Shown piece after piece: positions 15,277 to 23,304 of a DNA stretch of 64,000 bases. The stretch comes from CBDUXP01 sp965371225 [NCBI: uncultured bacterium] (GTDB taxonomy: Bacteria > Abyssobacteria > SURF-5 > CBDUXP01): positions 1-64,000 of the forward strand of contig CBDUXP010000004.1 of NCBI GenBank assembly GCA_965371225.1. Direction: 5' to 3'. Both the position numbers and the translations under genes were made by a program. Position 1 is the first letter of the stretch. Every line of letters begins with the position of its first letter. Below the pieces are notes generated by a model. It was not told the origin of the DNA. It was given only the letters and a program-made list of their open reading frames with translations, and did not search any database.

Positions 15277-16950
15277 CTACCGGATCTGCTTCCGCCGCCG
15301 GTTTCGGTAATCGACCAGCAGGTAGCGTCCCAATTGGTCGGGTGTGGTGAAGAATGCCCGGCCCCGGTTGATTTTCGTGATCTTCTCCACGAACTCGCGC
15401 AGGTAGCTGTACTCCTCCAGCATGAACACGTTGATGGTGATGTTCTGGCGGGTGCAGCGCATCACCTCGCGCAGGGTGGCGTCCAGGGTCCGCTGGCTGG
15501 GGGGATATTGGAAGAACAACTGGCCGTGGTCGAAATGGGCCGTGGGCTCCCCGTCGGAGATCATGATGACTTGCTTGTTCTTGCCGCCTTCCCGGGCGAG
15601 CAACTGCCGGGCCATCTGGAGGGCGTGCTGCATGTTCGTGCCGTATACGCCGCCGGCCCAGGACACGTCGATGAGGTTCTCGGCCTCGATCATCCGCGCG
15701 TGCGAGTCGAAGCCGATGATGTACAGGCTGTCCTTCGGGTAGCGCGTGCGGATGAGGCTATTGAGGGCGATGGCGACTTTCTTCGCGGCGGTAAAGCGGT
15801 TGAACCAGGCCATGGACCAACTCGTGTCGAGCAGCAGCACCGTAGCCGACTTGGTCTGGTACTCGGTCTGGTAGACCTCGAAATCCTCCGCCTTCAAATC
15901 CAGGACGGGACGCGGCCCGTCGCCCCGGCCGCCCCGGGCCAGCGCGTTGCGCAGGGTCTCGCCCAGGTCCAGGAAGAGCGCGTCGCCGAAGTCGTACCGC
16001 TTCGTGCGCTCGCTGGGCGTATGGGATGCGCCGCGCTTGTGCACCTCGTGCTTGCCGATCCGGTCGCGGGTGGCGTTGTCGAAGATGTCGCGGAGCGCCT
16101 TCTCGCCGATGCGCCGCTTGCCCCGCGGCGTCAGTTGATACCGGTCCCCCTTTTTCTTGAGGTAGCCCTCATCCTCCAGCCGCTGGGTCAACGTCTGGAG
16201 GCGCGTGAGCTGGTTGTACAGCTCGTCGCCGAGGGCTTCGCGCAGCTCTTCGGGGGTGGCGCCTTCGGGAAAGTCGATCCGCAGGCTCCAGCGGCCGTTG
16301 CGCAAGGCCTGCTCGATCTGCTCCAGGAGGCGCATCTCCTCCATGAGGGCCTGGGTCTGCTCGAAGTCCCGCGCCTCGTCACCCGTAAAGGGATAGTGGT
16401 CGCGGAAGCGCTCCATGGTCTCGACATCCTCAAGTTGCTTGAGCAGCTCCTCCAGCGCCTTCGCGGCCTCCGGATCCAGAAACCCGTGCTCATCCCGATA
16501 GTTCTTGAGTTCCCGAATCGCCTGGCTGAGGCGGCGCGGCAACGCGTTCAGGTCCTGCAGGCGCTCGTCCTTGTCGCCGGGGGGCAGGTCCGGGCCGCGC
16601 TTCTCCACCGTCTCCCGCTCGCGCTCGCGGATGGCGTTCACCCGGTCGCGAATCTCATCCAGGGAGTGGTCCAGGGTGTACTGTTCGAGCAGTTCCTGCC
16701 GCCGCTGCTGCAGTTGCTCGAGCAGGGCCTCGATGCCGCTGACGAGGGGGTTGCCGTCCGCGTCCATGACCCCTTCGCGCAGGATCAGATGCAGGCTGAT
16801 GGTGATGTCGTTGTACTGGAAGAAGTAGTCGGCAATCTGGTCAAACACCTTGCCGGTGTCGACGTCTTCATACGTCTGATTGCCGTCCCACGCGCCGTAG
16901 CGATGCGCGAAGCTCCGGAGGTTGGCTACCCGTTTCCGCGATAGTTCCAC
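15277..16950 (-). CDS. VWA-domain protein, MoxR partner
   Basis: 557 aa, GTG start. Residues 1-250 are mostly long charged helices (probable coiled coil 75-215). A small winged-helix-like segment at 250-290 includes GYLKKKGDRYQLTPRGKRRI. The C-terminal von Willebrand A domain starts at about 368, with the metal-ion-dependent adhesion site DTSWS at 375-379 and the following ISDGEPTAHF loop. MoxR AAA+ ATPases and VWA proteins act together as chaperones that load or remodel metalloenzymes or membrane complexes; this one is cytoplasmic with no signal peptide. Its start overlaps the MoxR stop by 25 nt, supporting coupled translation. The client is not evident from the neighbours. Confidence 0.85.
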   Translation of the reverse strand: MELSRKRVANLRSFAHRYGAWDGNQTYEDVDTGKVFDQIADYFFQYNDITISLHLILREGVMDADGNPLVSGIEALLEQLQQRRQELLEQYTLDHSLDEIRDRVNAIRERERETVEKRGPDLPPGDKDERLQDLNALPRRLSQAIRELKNYRDEHGFLDPEAAKALEELLKQLEDVETMERFRDHYPFTGDEARDFEQTQALMEEMRLLEQIEQALRNGRWSLRIDFPEGATPEELREALGDELYNQLTRLQTLTQRLEDEGYLKKKGDRYQLTPRGKRRIGEKALRDIFDNATRDRIGKHEVHKRGASHTPSERTKRYDFGDALFLDLGETLRNALARGGRGDGPRPVLDLKAEDFEVYQTEYQTKSATVLLLDTSWSMAWFNRFTAAKKVAIALNSLIRTRYPKDSLYIIGFDSHARMIEAENLIDVSWAGGVYGTNMQHALQMARQLLAREGGKNKQVIMISDGEPTAHFDHGQLFFQYPPSQRTLDATLREVMRCTRQNITINVFMLEEYSYLREFVEKITKINRGRAFFTTPDQLGRYLLVDYRNRRRKQIR

Positions 16951-18326
16951 GTGTCCTCTTCCACGTACTTGTTCAGCTTGCGATTCAGGTGCAGGCCTTC
17001 GAGGATGAACTCGACCGCGGACGCCACTGCGGCGGGCTCCTCGAAACTGCCGAGGAACATGACGCCGTCCTTCAACCCTTCCACCGCGTTTAGCAGGTGG
17101 ATGTAATCCCCGGATTTCATCGTGTTGCCCACCAGCAGGGTGGTGCCGCTGTCGAACAGCGTAATGAACGGATCGAAGAACGAGACGCTGAGGTACTGGT
17201 TGAACACCTTGCGTACGGCCCGGCGCAGCAGTTCGTCCAGGATCTTGCCGTCCTCGTCCTCCTCGATGGCTTCCACCTCGATCTTGCCCATGCTGGACGC
17301 GGCCAGGTAGCGCAGATCGCTGATCCGGGGCGAGGCGAACTTCTCGCCTAGGCAGATGGCCCGCCGGATGGCGGTGGCGCAGAGACTCTCGTAGTTGCAG
17401 ATGGACATGCGCACGCTGACGCCGCTGCGCTGGTTGATCGCTGCGTGCTCGCGCGCCTCGCGGGTGATTTCCGCGACGATCTCCTTCATGAATTGCGGTA
17501 CGGTGAGCGTGACCCCTTCGTGGGTGAAGGCCGTGCGCTCCTGCTCCATCACCTGCACCTCCATCTCGGGCAGGAGCGGATAGTGGGTGCGAATCTGGGC
17601 GCCGTACCGGTCCTTCAGCGGGGTGATGATCCGGCCGCGGTTCGTGTAGTCCTCCGGGTTCGCGCTCGCCACGATGTACACGTCCAAGGGCAGGCGGATT
17701 TTGAAGCCCCGAATCTGGACGTCGCGCTCCTCCATGATGTTGAACAGCCCCACCTGGATGCGCTCACTGAGGTCCGGGAGTTCGTTGATGCAGAAGATCC
17801 CCCGGTTGGCCCGCGGAATGAGGCCGTAGTGGATCACGTGTTCGTCGGCCAGGTAGCGCCCCTCGGCCACTTTGATCGGGTCCACTTCGCCGATGAGGTC
17901 CGCGGTGGTCACGTCCGGGGTCGCCAGCTTCTCGGCGTACCGCTCGTCTCGCGGCACCCACCGGATGGGCGTGCGGTCGCCCTGTTCCGCGATGGCCTCC
18001 TTGGCAAACTTGGAGATGGGGTTGAAAGGATCGTCGTGAATTTCCGAGCCGGTGATGGTGGGAATCTGCTCGTCCAGCAAGCTCGTCAGCGCCCGAATGA
18101 GCCGCGTCTTAGCCTGGCCCCGTTCGCCCAGGAAGGTCATGTCATGCCCGGCGAGAATGGCGATCTCGATTTGGGGGATCACGGTGTCTTCGAAGCCGAT
18201 GATGCCCGGGAACAGCGGGTCTTCCCGTTGCATATTCGCAATGAGGTTGCGCCGCATCTCCTCCTTGACGGGCCGAGGCTCGTAACCGGATTCGCGCAGT
18301 TCACCGAGGGTCGTGGGTCGGGTCAT
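16926..18326 (-). CDS. MoxR-type AAA+ ATPase (magnesium-chelatase-like)
   Basis: 466 aa. Walker A region is FLGERGQAKTRLIRAL near residue 64. Walker B is altered to IFCINELPDL, with Asn preceding Glu where Asp is usual. Sensor-1 is IVASANPEDYTNRGRI, and the arginine-containing lid follows. The protein is longer than most MoxR members because of a C-terminal helical domain. It should power remodelling by its VWA partner encoded immediately downstream. ATG 18326 is preferred to a GTG at 18401 because MTRPTTLGELRESGY begins the conserved part. The clients of this MoxR subfamily are not established; the adjacent cyclase is only 126 nt upstream but is probably a separate unit. Confidence 0.88.
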   Translation of the reverse strand: MTRPTTLGELRESGYEPRPVKEEMRRNLIANMQREDPLFPGIIGFEDTVIPQIEIAILAGHDMTFLGERGQAKTRLIRALTSLLDEQIPTITGSEIHDDPFNPISKFAKEAIAEQGDRTPIRWVPRDERYAEKLATPDVTTADLIGEVDPIKVAEGRYLADEHVIHYGLIPRANRGIFCINELPDLSERIQVGLFNIMEERDVQIRGFKIRLPLDVYIVASANPEDYTNRGRIITPLKDRYGAQIRTHYPLLPEMEVQVMEQERTAFTHEGVTLTVPQFMKEIVAEITREAREHAAINQRSGVSVRMSICNYESLCATAIRRAICLGEKFASPRISDLRYLAASSMGKIEVEAIEEDEDGKILDELLRRAVRKVFNQYLSVSFFDPFITLFDSGTTLLVGNTMKSGDYIHLLNAVEGLKDGVMFLGSFEEPAAVASAVEFILEGLHLNRKLNKYVEEDTWNYRGNG

Positions 18327-18452
18327 ACAATCTCCCAGGAAGGCGGTTCGAAGTAGCCGAACTCCCATTGTACTGGGGCCCTTCGCGGCAGCGCAATCCA
18401 CCCGTGTCCGGGCACAGCGGCCGTGCCGCGGCCGTCGCGCCCCCCCAGGCGC

Positions 18453-20018
18453 TTACTGGACGCTGCGCACCGCGAATGGCTCCCGCTTGCCTTTCAACTG
18501 GAGAAACGTCACGGGCCCAAACGTGATATCGCCGTCCGCGGCTTGTTCCGCCGTCAGCCCGCTGACCAGGATTTCGCCCCCCCGGGCGGCGTCGCACAGG
18601 CGACTGGCCGTATTCGTCGTGTCCCCGATGGTGGCGTACTGCAGGTACCGCTCCGAGCCAATGTTGCCCGCGAAAGCGGGGCCGGTGTTGATGCCGATGC
18701 CGACTTCGATGTGGTAGGAGCGACCTTCGTTCGCCCACCACGCATTGAGGTCCACGAGCGCTTCTTGCATCTGCTTGGCGGCGCGCGTGGCCCGGCATGC
18801 GTCGTCGCCGTGGGCGACCGGCGCGCCCCACACCGCCAGGAGTCCGTCCCCGATGTACTTCTCCAACGTCCCGTCGTGCTCGAAGATGATGTCGACCATC
18901 TGGGGGAAGTACTCATTGAGGAGTTCCGCAAGCTGCAGGGGCGGCAGCGCTTCCCCGAGCGAGGTGAAGCCCCGCAGATCCGCGAAGAGCACGGTGACCT
19001 CCCGCTCTTCTCCGCCCAACGACAGGGGCTCGTCCTCCTTCACGATCGCCTGGACGGTCGCGGGCGAAAAGAACCGCGAGAAGTTCGCCTGTACCACGGC
19101 CTCTTCCCGCAGCTGCCGTTGGAGCTGCATGTGGGACAGGGCGAGGGCGGCCTGCGCGGCGAAGGCGCCGAGGTACTCCAAGTCGCCGTCGGTGTAGACG
19201 CCGGGCAGCACCCGATTGTCGAAGTACAGCGCCCCGAGGCGGGTCGCCCCGTTGATGAGCGGAAAGCACACGGCCGAGCGGACCGAAAACTCCATGACAC
19301 TCTGCGCCTTTTCGAATCGCGGGTCGGCCGAGGCGTCCGTGGTCATGACCGCCTCGCCGCGGCGCAGCGCCTCGCGGACGATGGTCATGCTGACGTGCCG
19401 CGACACCACGGGCCGGCTTTGTGCGGGCCGCGCGACGACCGGATACAGCCGGTCTGCCTCGTCCAGCAGCAACATGGCCGCTTGATCGAAGGTGATGATC
19501 TCTTTGAGTTCATCGAGGATGCGCTCTCCCAGTTGCGTCTCGTTGCGGCAGCCCCCGAGCGCGTTGGTGATGGCCAGGAGGGTGGCCAGCCGGGAGGCGG
19601 CACTGGCGGGCCCGTCGCCGCTGGACACTCGCAGGCTCGTCGCCGCCAGGTGTTCGCCGGAAGTCGCAAACGTGCGCCCGCTCGGCGAGAACTTGCGCAC
19701 GATCCGCTGTCCGGAATCCATCGCCGCCTCGGCGGCCTCGACGATGAACCGGAGACTGCCGAACTGGACCGCGTCCTGATCCTGGAGTTCGGTTTCGGTT
19801 ACCCGGGCCCCGTTGACGTAGGTGCCGTTCAAGCTTCCCAGGTCCCGAACCAGCAGCGCGCCCTTTCGCACCTCCAGCTCCGCGTGGCGGCGCGAGATGC
19901 TCACGTGCCGGAGCGTGGTGCTGTTCTCAATGTGGCGCCCGATGGAGCACGCGTGGTCCGATAGCACCCGAATCATGGGCCAGTGGGCCTCGGTCGGGCG
20001 CAGAGTGAAGGCGCTCAC
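18453..20018 (-). CDS. FHA-GAF-class III adenylate cyclase
   Basis: 521 aa. An FHA domain (about 16-90: CSIGRHIENS, ISRRHAELE, LNGTYVNG) binds phosphothreonine peptides. A GAF domain follows (about 130-300). The catalytic domain (about 325-505) starts VTVLFADLRGFTSL. Metal-binding aspartates are in FADLRGF and IGDGLLAVWG; the lysine of LEKYIGDG and the Asp of ATIGDTTNTASRL favour ATP over GTP. All key residues for cAMP synthesis are present. It is encoded 12 nt after a two-domain cNMP-binding protein, so producer and receiver are probably cotranscribed. The start is a GTG at 20018; an ATG at 19976 just before the FHA domain is also possible. Inputs look like phosphorylation plus a small ligand. 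Confidence 0.92.
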   Translation of the reverse strand: MSAFTLRPTEAHWPMIRVLSDHACSIGRHIENSTTLRHVSISRRHAELEVRKGALLVRDLGSLNGTYVNGARVTETELQDQDAVQFGSLRFIVEAAEAAMDSGQRIVRKFSPSGRTFATSGEHLAATSLRVSSGDGPASAASRLATLLAITNALGGCRNETQLGERILDELKEIITFDQAAMLLLDEADRLYPVVARPAQSRPVVSRHVSMTIVREALRRGEAVMTTDASADPRFEKAQSVMEFSVRSAVCFPLINGATRLGALYFDNRVLPGVYTDGDLEYLGAFAAQAALALSHMQLQRQLREEAVVQANFSRFFSPATVQAIVKEDEPLSLGGEEREVTVLFADLRGFTSLGEALPPLQLAELLNEYFPQMVDIIFEHDGTLEKYIGDGLLAVWGAPVAHGDDACRATRAAKQMQEALVDLNAWWANEGRSYHIEVGIGINTGPAFAGNIGSERYLQYATIGDTTNTASRLCDAARGGEILVSGLTAEQAADGDITFGPVTFLQLKGKREPFAVRSVQ

Positions 20019-20030
20019 GCGCGGCGGACG

Positions 20031-20930
20031 CTAGGCTTGGTAGGCCAGATGGGTGGCGACTCGCAAACGCGCGGCCACGATACGGAACAGGTTGAGTAGC
20101 AGCCGGGTCGCGGCTTTGGGCTGGCGGCGCAGGAGTTTGTCCAGCGCGTCTTCGGACAGTTGGAGCACCTGGGTCGGCTTGGCGGCCAAGGCCGCCGCCG
20201 TGCGCTTCCCCCCGGTGGCGAGGGCCACCTCCCCGAGCATCCCGCCCTCGTCCACCACCGCCATCACTTCATTCCCGGCCTGGGAGGGGAGCACGATGTG
20301 CACCTCGCCCCGGAGCACCACGTACAAGCTGTCGCCCATCTGGCCGCGCTTGAAGAGAACTTGGCCGGCCCGGTACACCTTGATTTCGCCCCCGCCCAGG
20401 ATTTTCTTTTTGAGGTCGGTCTTGATGCCGGCGAAGATTTTCGGCATGTCCTCGCTCGTGACCGGTGAGAGTTGCTGCGTCATCCGATTGTTCGCCTCGG
20501 TCAGGTGCTGGAGCAGCCGCCTGACGCCGATGTGGAACAGGTTGGTCATCAGCTTGGCGCTGATTTTTGGCTCCTTGTGGAAGAAATGCTCCAGGTCCGC
20601 TTCGGTGAACGACAGGAGCATGGTGTCGACGATCGTGGTGGCGTGTGCGGACCGGGGCTGGCTGCTGAGGGCGGCCATTTCCCCGAAGATCTCCCCGGGT
20701 CCCAATTGCGCGATCTGCACGTCCTGCCCGTCGATGAAGTCATGAATCCGGACCTTACCTTCCGCTACCAGGAACATGTTGTCCCCGGTATCCCCCCGTA
20801 AGAACACCGGGACCCCTTCACCCGTCCACTCCAGCATCCCCAGCTTGAGCACCCGTTTGATCTCCCGCTCCTTGAAATCTTCGAAGAGCGGGCTGCCCAC
20901 CCAATCGGCTGCTTTGGCTGTGTTTTTCAT
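20031..20930 (-). CDS. Two-domain cyclic-nucleotide-binding protein
   Basis: 299 aa. Two tandem cNMP domains lie at about 15-130 and 160-275. The first has GEIFGEMAALSSQPRSAHAT, a complete phosphate-binding cassette with Glu and Arg. The second has GGMLGEVALATGGKRTAAAL, with Glu and an Arg shifted by the neighbouring Lys. Each is followed by a similar helical hairpin (LMTNLFHIGVRRLLQHL and LLNLFRIVAARLRVATHL), so the protein is an internal duplication. No DNA-binding or enzymatic domain is present. A good promoter precedes it and AGGGGGA lies just before the ATG. With the cyclase 12 nt downstream it forms a likely cAMP synthesis/response unit, perhaps buffering or feeding back on the cyclase. 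Confidence 0.87.
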   Translation of the reverse strand: MKNTAKAADWVGSPLFEDFKEREIKRVLKLGMLEWTGEGVPVFLRGDTGDNMFLVAEGKVRIHDFIDGQDVQIAQLGPGEIFGEMAALSSQPRSAHATTIVDTMLLSFTEADLEHFFHKEPKISAKLMTNLFHIGVRRLLQHLTEANNRMTQQLSPVTSEDMPKIFAGIKTDLKKKILGGGEIKVYRAGQVLFKRGQMGDSLYVVLRGEVHIVLPSQAGNEVMAVVDEGGMLGEVALATGGKRTAAALAAKPTQVLQLSEDALDKLLRRQPKAATRLLLNLFRIVAARLRVATHLAYQA

Positions 20931-20962
20931 GAATCCCCCTGCGTTCCGCGCCGTTGCCGAGC

Positions 20963-20991
20963 ATTATATGCACTCGTTGCACCCGGCGAAA
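20963..20991 (-). promoter_or_regulatory. Promoter of the cNMP-binding/cyclase operon
   Basis: A perfect TATAAT at 20968-20963 (minus strand) lies 17 nt after a weak TTTCGC hexamer. The predicted leader is about 25 nt and contains the ribosome binding site AGGGGGA. Confidence 0.6.
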
Positions 20992-21175
20992 GGCTGCCGC
21001 CTGGGTAATTTTCTCCGCCTCGACCGGCAGAGTCCGGCAAGATTGGCCGCGGGGCGACCGGGGCCTGGCAGGCCCGACCGTTGTAAGTGTGGGGGGGCTG
21101 GTTGTTTACGGCGGATCATGCCCGGGTGGCACGTGGCCTGCATCTGGACTGCCAGTGCCCGCGGAGTCGAGCAAC
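20992..21175. other. Intergenic, no gene recognised
   Basis: 184 nt between the cNMP operon promoter and the 47-aa candidate ORF. It contains a short G-run (GGGGGGG near 21091) and no convincing promoter or structured element on the plus strand. Confidence 0.5.
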
Positions 21176-21319
21176 ATGGCCACCAGGAGCCGGCGACATG
21201 ATTTCTTGTACTTCCAGTGGGACCCCGAGAGCAAGCGCGTTCTTTTAACCGGTTTCGTGTCGGCCCATAGCCGACGCGATGCACGGCGGCGTTTGCGGGC
21301 ACATGGTCTTCGGACCTGA
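21176..21319 (+). CDS. 47-aa protein resembling a T2S GspF/PilC N-terminus
   Basis: 47 aa, ATG with GGAG ten bases upstream. From residue 9 it reads DFLYFQWDPESKRVLLTGF then VSAHSRRDARRRLRAHGL. This matches the general pattern of the first 40 residues of GspF/PilC platform proteins (an aromatic start, a Gly after the first strand, Ala-x-Ser, Ala-Arg-x-x-Leu-x-x-x-Gly-Leu) but stops there; no membrane domain follows. It is strongly basic. A 17-bp hairpin begins 28 nt after the stop. It could be a real small protein, a remnant of a secretion gene, or chance. No secretion genes are nearby. Confidence 0.45.
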   Translation: MATRSRRHDFLYFQWDPESKRVLLTGFVSAHSRRDARRRLRAHGLRT

Positions 21320-21347
21320 CCGCAACGCCCCACTCTCTCCCATGCAC

Positions 21348-21384
21348 GGAAGCCCTCGGCGCACTGTTGCGCCGGGGGCTTTCC
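21348..21384 (+). terminator. Long hairpin downstream of the 47-aa ORF
   Basis: GGAAGCCCTCGGCGCA pairs with TGCGCCGGGGGCTTTCC around a CTGT loop, with one G-T pair. A weak T-containing tail (GCTTT) follows. Shape and location fit a plus-strand intrinsic terminator, but the poly-T is poor. Confidence 0.5.
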
Positions 21385-21446
21385 GCTTTCCCCTCCCGCG
21401 CGATCTCTTGTCGTGCCGGGCAGCACCGGGGGCGCGATACCACAAA

Positions 21447-21475
21447 AGCAGCCCCCCGGAGACCGGGGGGCTGCT
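21447..21475 (-). terminator. Intrinsic terminator, minus strand
   Basis: A 13-bp perfect stem, AGCAGCCCCCCGG with its complement and a 3-nt loop, is followed on the minus strand by TTTTGTGG. It would stop leftward transcription arriving from the 21476-21927 region, implying a transcript there. Confidence 0.7.
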
Positions 21476-21548
21476 GCACATAGGTGAGGGCTGTGGAAGG
21501 AGAGTTGCTGTCTTCCGCAACGGCATCAGCCGAAACAGCGGCTGATCC

Positions 21549-21683
21549 TCACATCGAAACTTTGGGGGGGCTGACTGCTCGTCGTTCCTGAGCGTTGACC
21601 GGGGTTTGGCCCATCGTGGCTTTGTGTATCCCGTGCTTCAAGTTGCTGACCACCAAGACGTTACCGCACGCATATTCAGACAT
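21549..21683 (-). CDS. Candidate 44-aa small protein
   Basis: 44 aa beginning MSEYACGNVLVVSNLKHGIH. I do not recognise it. It is mildly basic, with no membrane segment and one Cys. Support is indirect: it lies between the ilvA gene and a strong minus-strand terminator, and a second hairpin (21525-21546) follows its stop. Overlapping frames are also open, so it may instead be the body of a small non-coding RNA. Confidence 0.3.
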   Translation of the reverse strand: MSEYACGNVLVVSNLKHGIHKATMGQTPVNAQERRAVSPPKVSM

Positions 21684-21927
21684 TGACGCAAAGCGCCGAC
21701 GCAGTCGCCCCTGGGGGTCGCCGCGCCGGCCGGGGCGCACAGTCTAGCACCAGCCCCACCTCGCAGACAACGACCGCCCGGCCCCTGCGGTCGCCTGGAC
21801 CGGGCGGATCCACCGCCCCTTGTGGCCGCACCCGTCGGACCACAGTATCGAGCCGTGTGACGGCCCTGCTCCCGTGAACCCGGCGGTGGGCCGGCCTGAG
21901 CCTGTGGGGCCGGGACCGGGCCGACCG
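21684..21927. other. Intergenic 3' of ilvA, no gene recognised
   Basis: 244 nt downstream of ilvA. GC-rich; no good terminator for ilvA and no convincing promoter are seen. A transcript ending at the 21447-21475 terminator would have to begin here or be ilvA read-through. Confidence 0.4.
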
Positions 21928-23148
21928 TCACGGCGCACCGACCTGATAGCCGTCGGCCTCCAGGGCGGTCTTGATCTCCGCGATGTGATCGAAGTCCCGC
22001 GTTTCCAGCTCCACGTCCACCAGCGCCTCGCCCAGACGCAGGCCCTCGACTGATCGGGAATGGTGGATCTGGATGACGTTGGCGCGCCGGTCCGCAAAGA
22101 TCTGACTGATGTGGAGCAGCTCTCCGGGCTGATCGCGCAGGCGAATGCGCAACTGAAGCAGCCGGCCGCTTTTGAGTTCGCCCATCTCGATGATGTTGCT
22201 GATGAGGCCCACGTCAATGTTGCCTCCCGAAACGATGAGGACCACGTGGCGCCCTTCGACGGGCAGCTTGCCGTGCATGACGGCGGCGAGCGTGGCGGCA
22301 CCTGCCCCTTCCGCCACGGTCTTTTCGTCTTCCAGCAGGGTCAGCACCGCGGCCGCAATTTCGTCTTCCGCCACCGCGACCACCTCGTCCACCAGCGTCC
22401 GGATGATGGGGAACGTCTTGTCGCCAATCTGCCGGACGCAAATGCCGTCAGCGATGCTGCTGGCGGGGGGAATCTCGACGGGGTGGCCGGCCTCAAGCGC
22501 GGCTCGGGCGGCTGGCATCGCGGCCGCTTCGACGCCGACGACTCGGGCTTCCGGTTTGCGTGCTTTGAGGGCCGTGGCGATTCCCGAGACGAGGCCTCCG
22601 CCCCCGAGGGGGGCCACGATCACATCCACCTGCGGACATTGCTCGATCACTTCCAATCCAATGGTGCCTTGCCCCGCGATGATCTGTGGGTCGTCGAACG
22701 GGTGCACCAGGGTCAGGCCGCGTTCGGTGCAGAGCCGCATCGCTTCCCCCAAGGCCGCTTCGAAATCTTCGCCGTGCAGGATCACCTCCGCACCGAAATT
22801 CCGGCAGGCGCTGACCTTGGTGAGCGGCGCGTCGCCCTTCATGACGACGGTCACCGGCGCGCCCAGGCGGGTGCCGTGGTAGGCCACGCCCTGGGCGTGG
22901 TTCCCCGCCGAGGCGACGATCAGCCCGCGCTTGAGCTGTTCCGGGGGCAGTTGCAGCAGCTTGTTGAGCGCCCCACGCTCTTTGAAAGAGCCTGACATCT
23001 GAAGGTTTTCGAGCTTCAAGTACAGGTTGCACTTGAAGCGGCGGGACAGCATCTCGCTCCGCGCCAGGGGGGACAGGTAGATCGCGTTCCGGATGCGCTC
23101 GCGGGCGGCCTCAACGTCGGCCACGGTGACGGCTAGGGTAGTGGTCAT
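21928..23148 (-). CDS. ilvA: Threonine ammonia-lyase (catabolic type, C-terminal ACT)
   Basis: 406 aa; a PLP fold-type II enzyme converting threonine to 2-oxobutyrate and ammonia. The PLP lysine is K56 in SGSFKERGALNK. The phosphate-binding glycine loop APLGGGGLVSGIA is near 180. The serine-binding region near the C-terminus of the catalytic domain is LIVSGGNIDVGL. The last 75 residues form one ACT domain (LRDQPGELLHISQIFADRRA), as in the short TdcB/IlvA2-type enzymes rather than long IlvA with two ACT repeats. ATG 23148 gives the family start. A TATACT at 23200-23195 may be its -10 box. Feeding isoleucine synthesis versus threonine catabolism cannot be decided here. Confidence 0.92.
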   Translation of the reverse strand: MTTTLAVTVADVEAARERIRNAIYLSPLARSEMLSRRFKCNLYLKLENLQMSGSFKERGALNKLLQLPPEQLKRGLIVASAGNHAQGVAYHGTRLGAPVTVVMKGDAPLTKVSACRNFGAEVILHGEDFEAALGEAMRLCTERGLTLVHPFDDPQIIAGQGTIGLEVIEQCPQVDVIVAPLGGGGLVSGIATALKARKPEARVVGVEAAAMPAARAALEAGHPVEIPPASSIADGICVRQIGDKTFPIIRTLVDEVVAVAEDEIAAAVLTLLEDEKTVAEGAGAATLAAVMHGKLPVEGRHVVLIVSGGNIDVGLISNIIEMGELKSGRLLQLRIRLRDQPGELLHISQIFADRRANVIQIHHSRSVEGLRLGEALVDVELETRDFDHIAEIKTALEADGYQVGAP

Positions 23149-23304
23149 TACGGTCCGGGCAGGGTTGGGGAACGGGGCTACGCCCGGGAAGGGTGCGAGT
23201 ATACCCAGCGCCACCATCCCTGCCGCAAGCAGCCGCTCCACCACCGGATCGAGTTCCGCTACCCCTGCGGCCCCCGCACCCGGGGCGGCGCCCCCGGTCC
23301 CGCG

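Noticed and set aside
18301-18420. Upstream GTG start for MoxR at 18401
   Set aside because: The extra 25 residues are not family-like, and MTRPTTLGELRESGY at 18326 is the conserved start.
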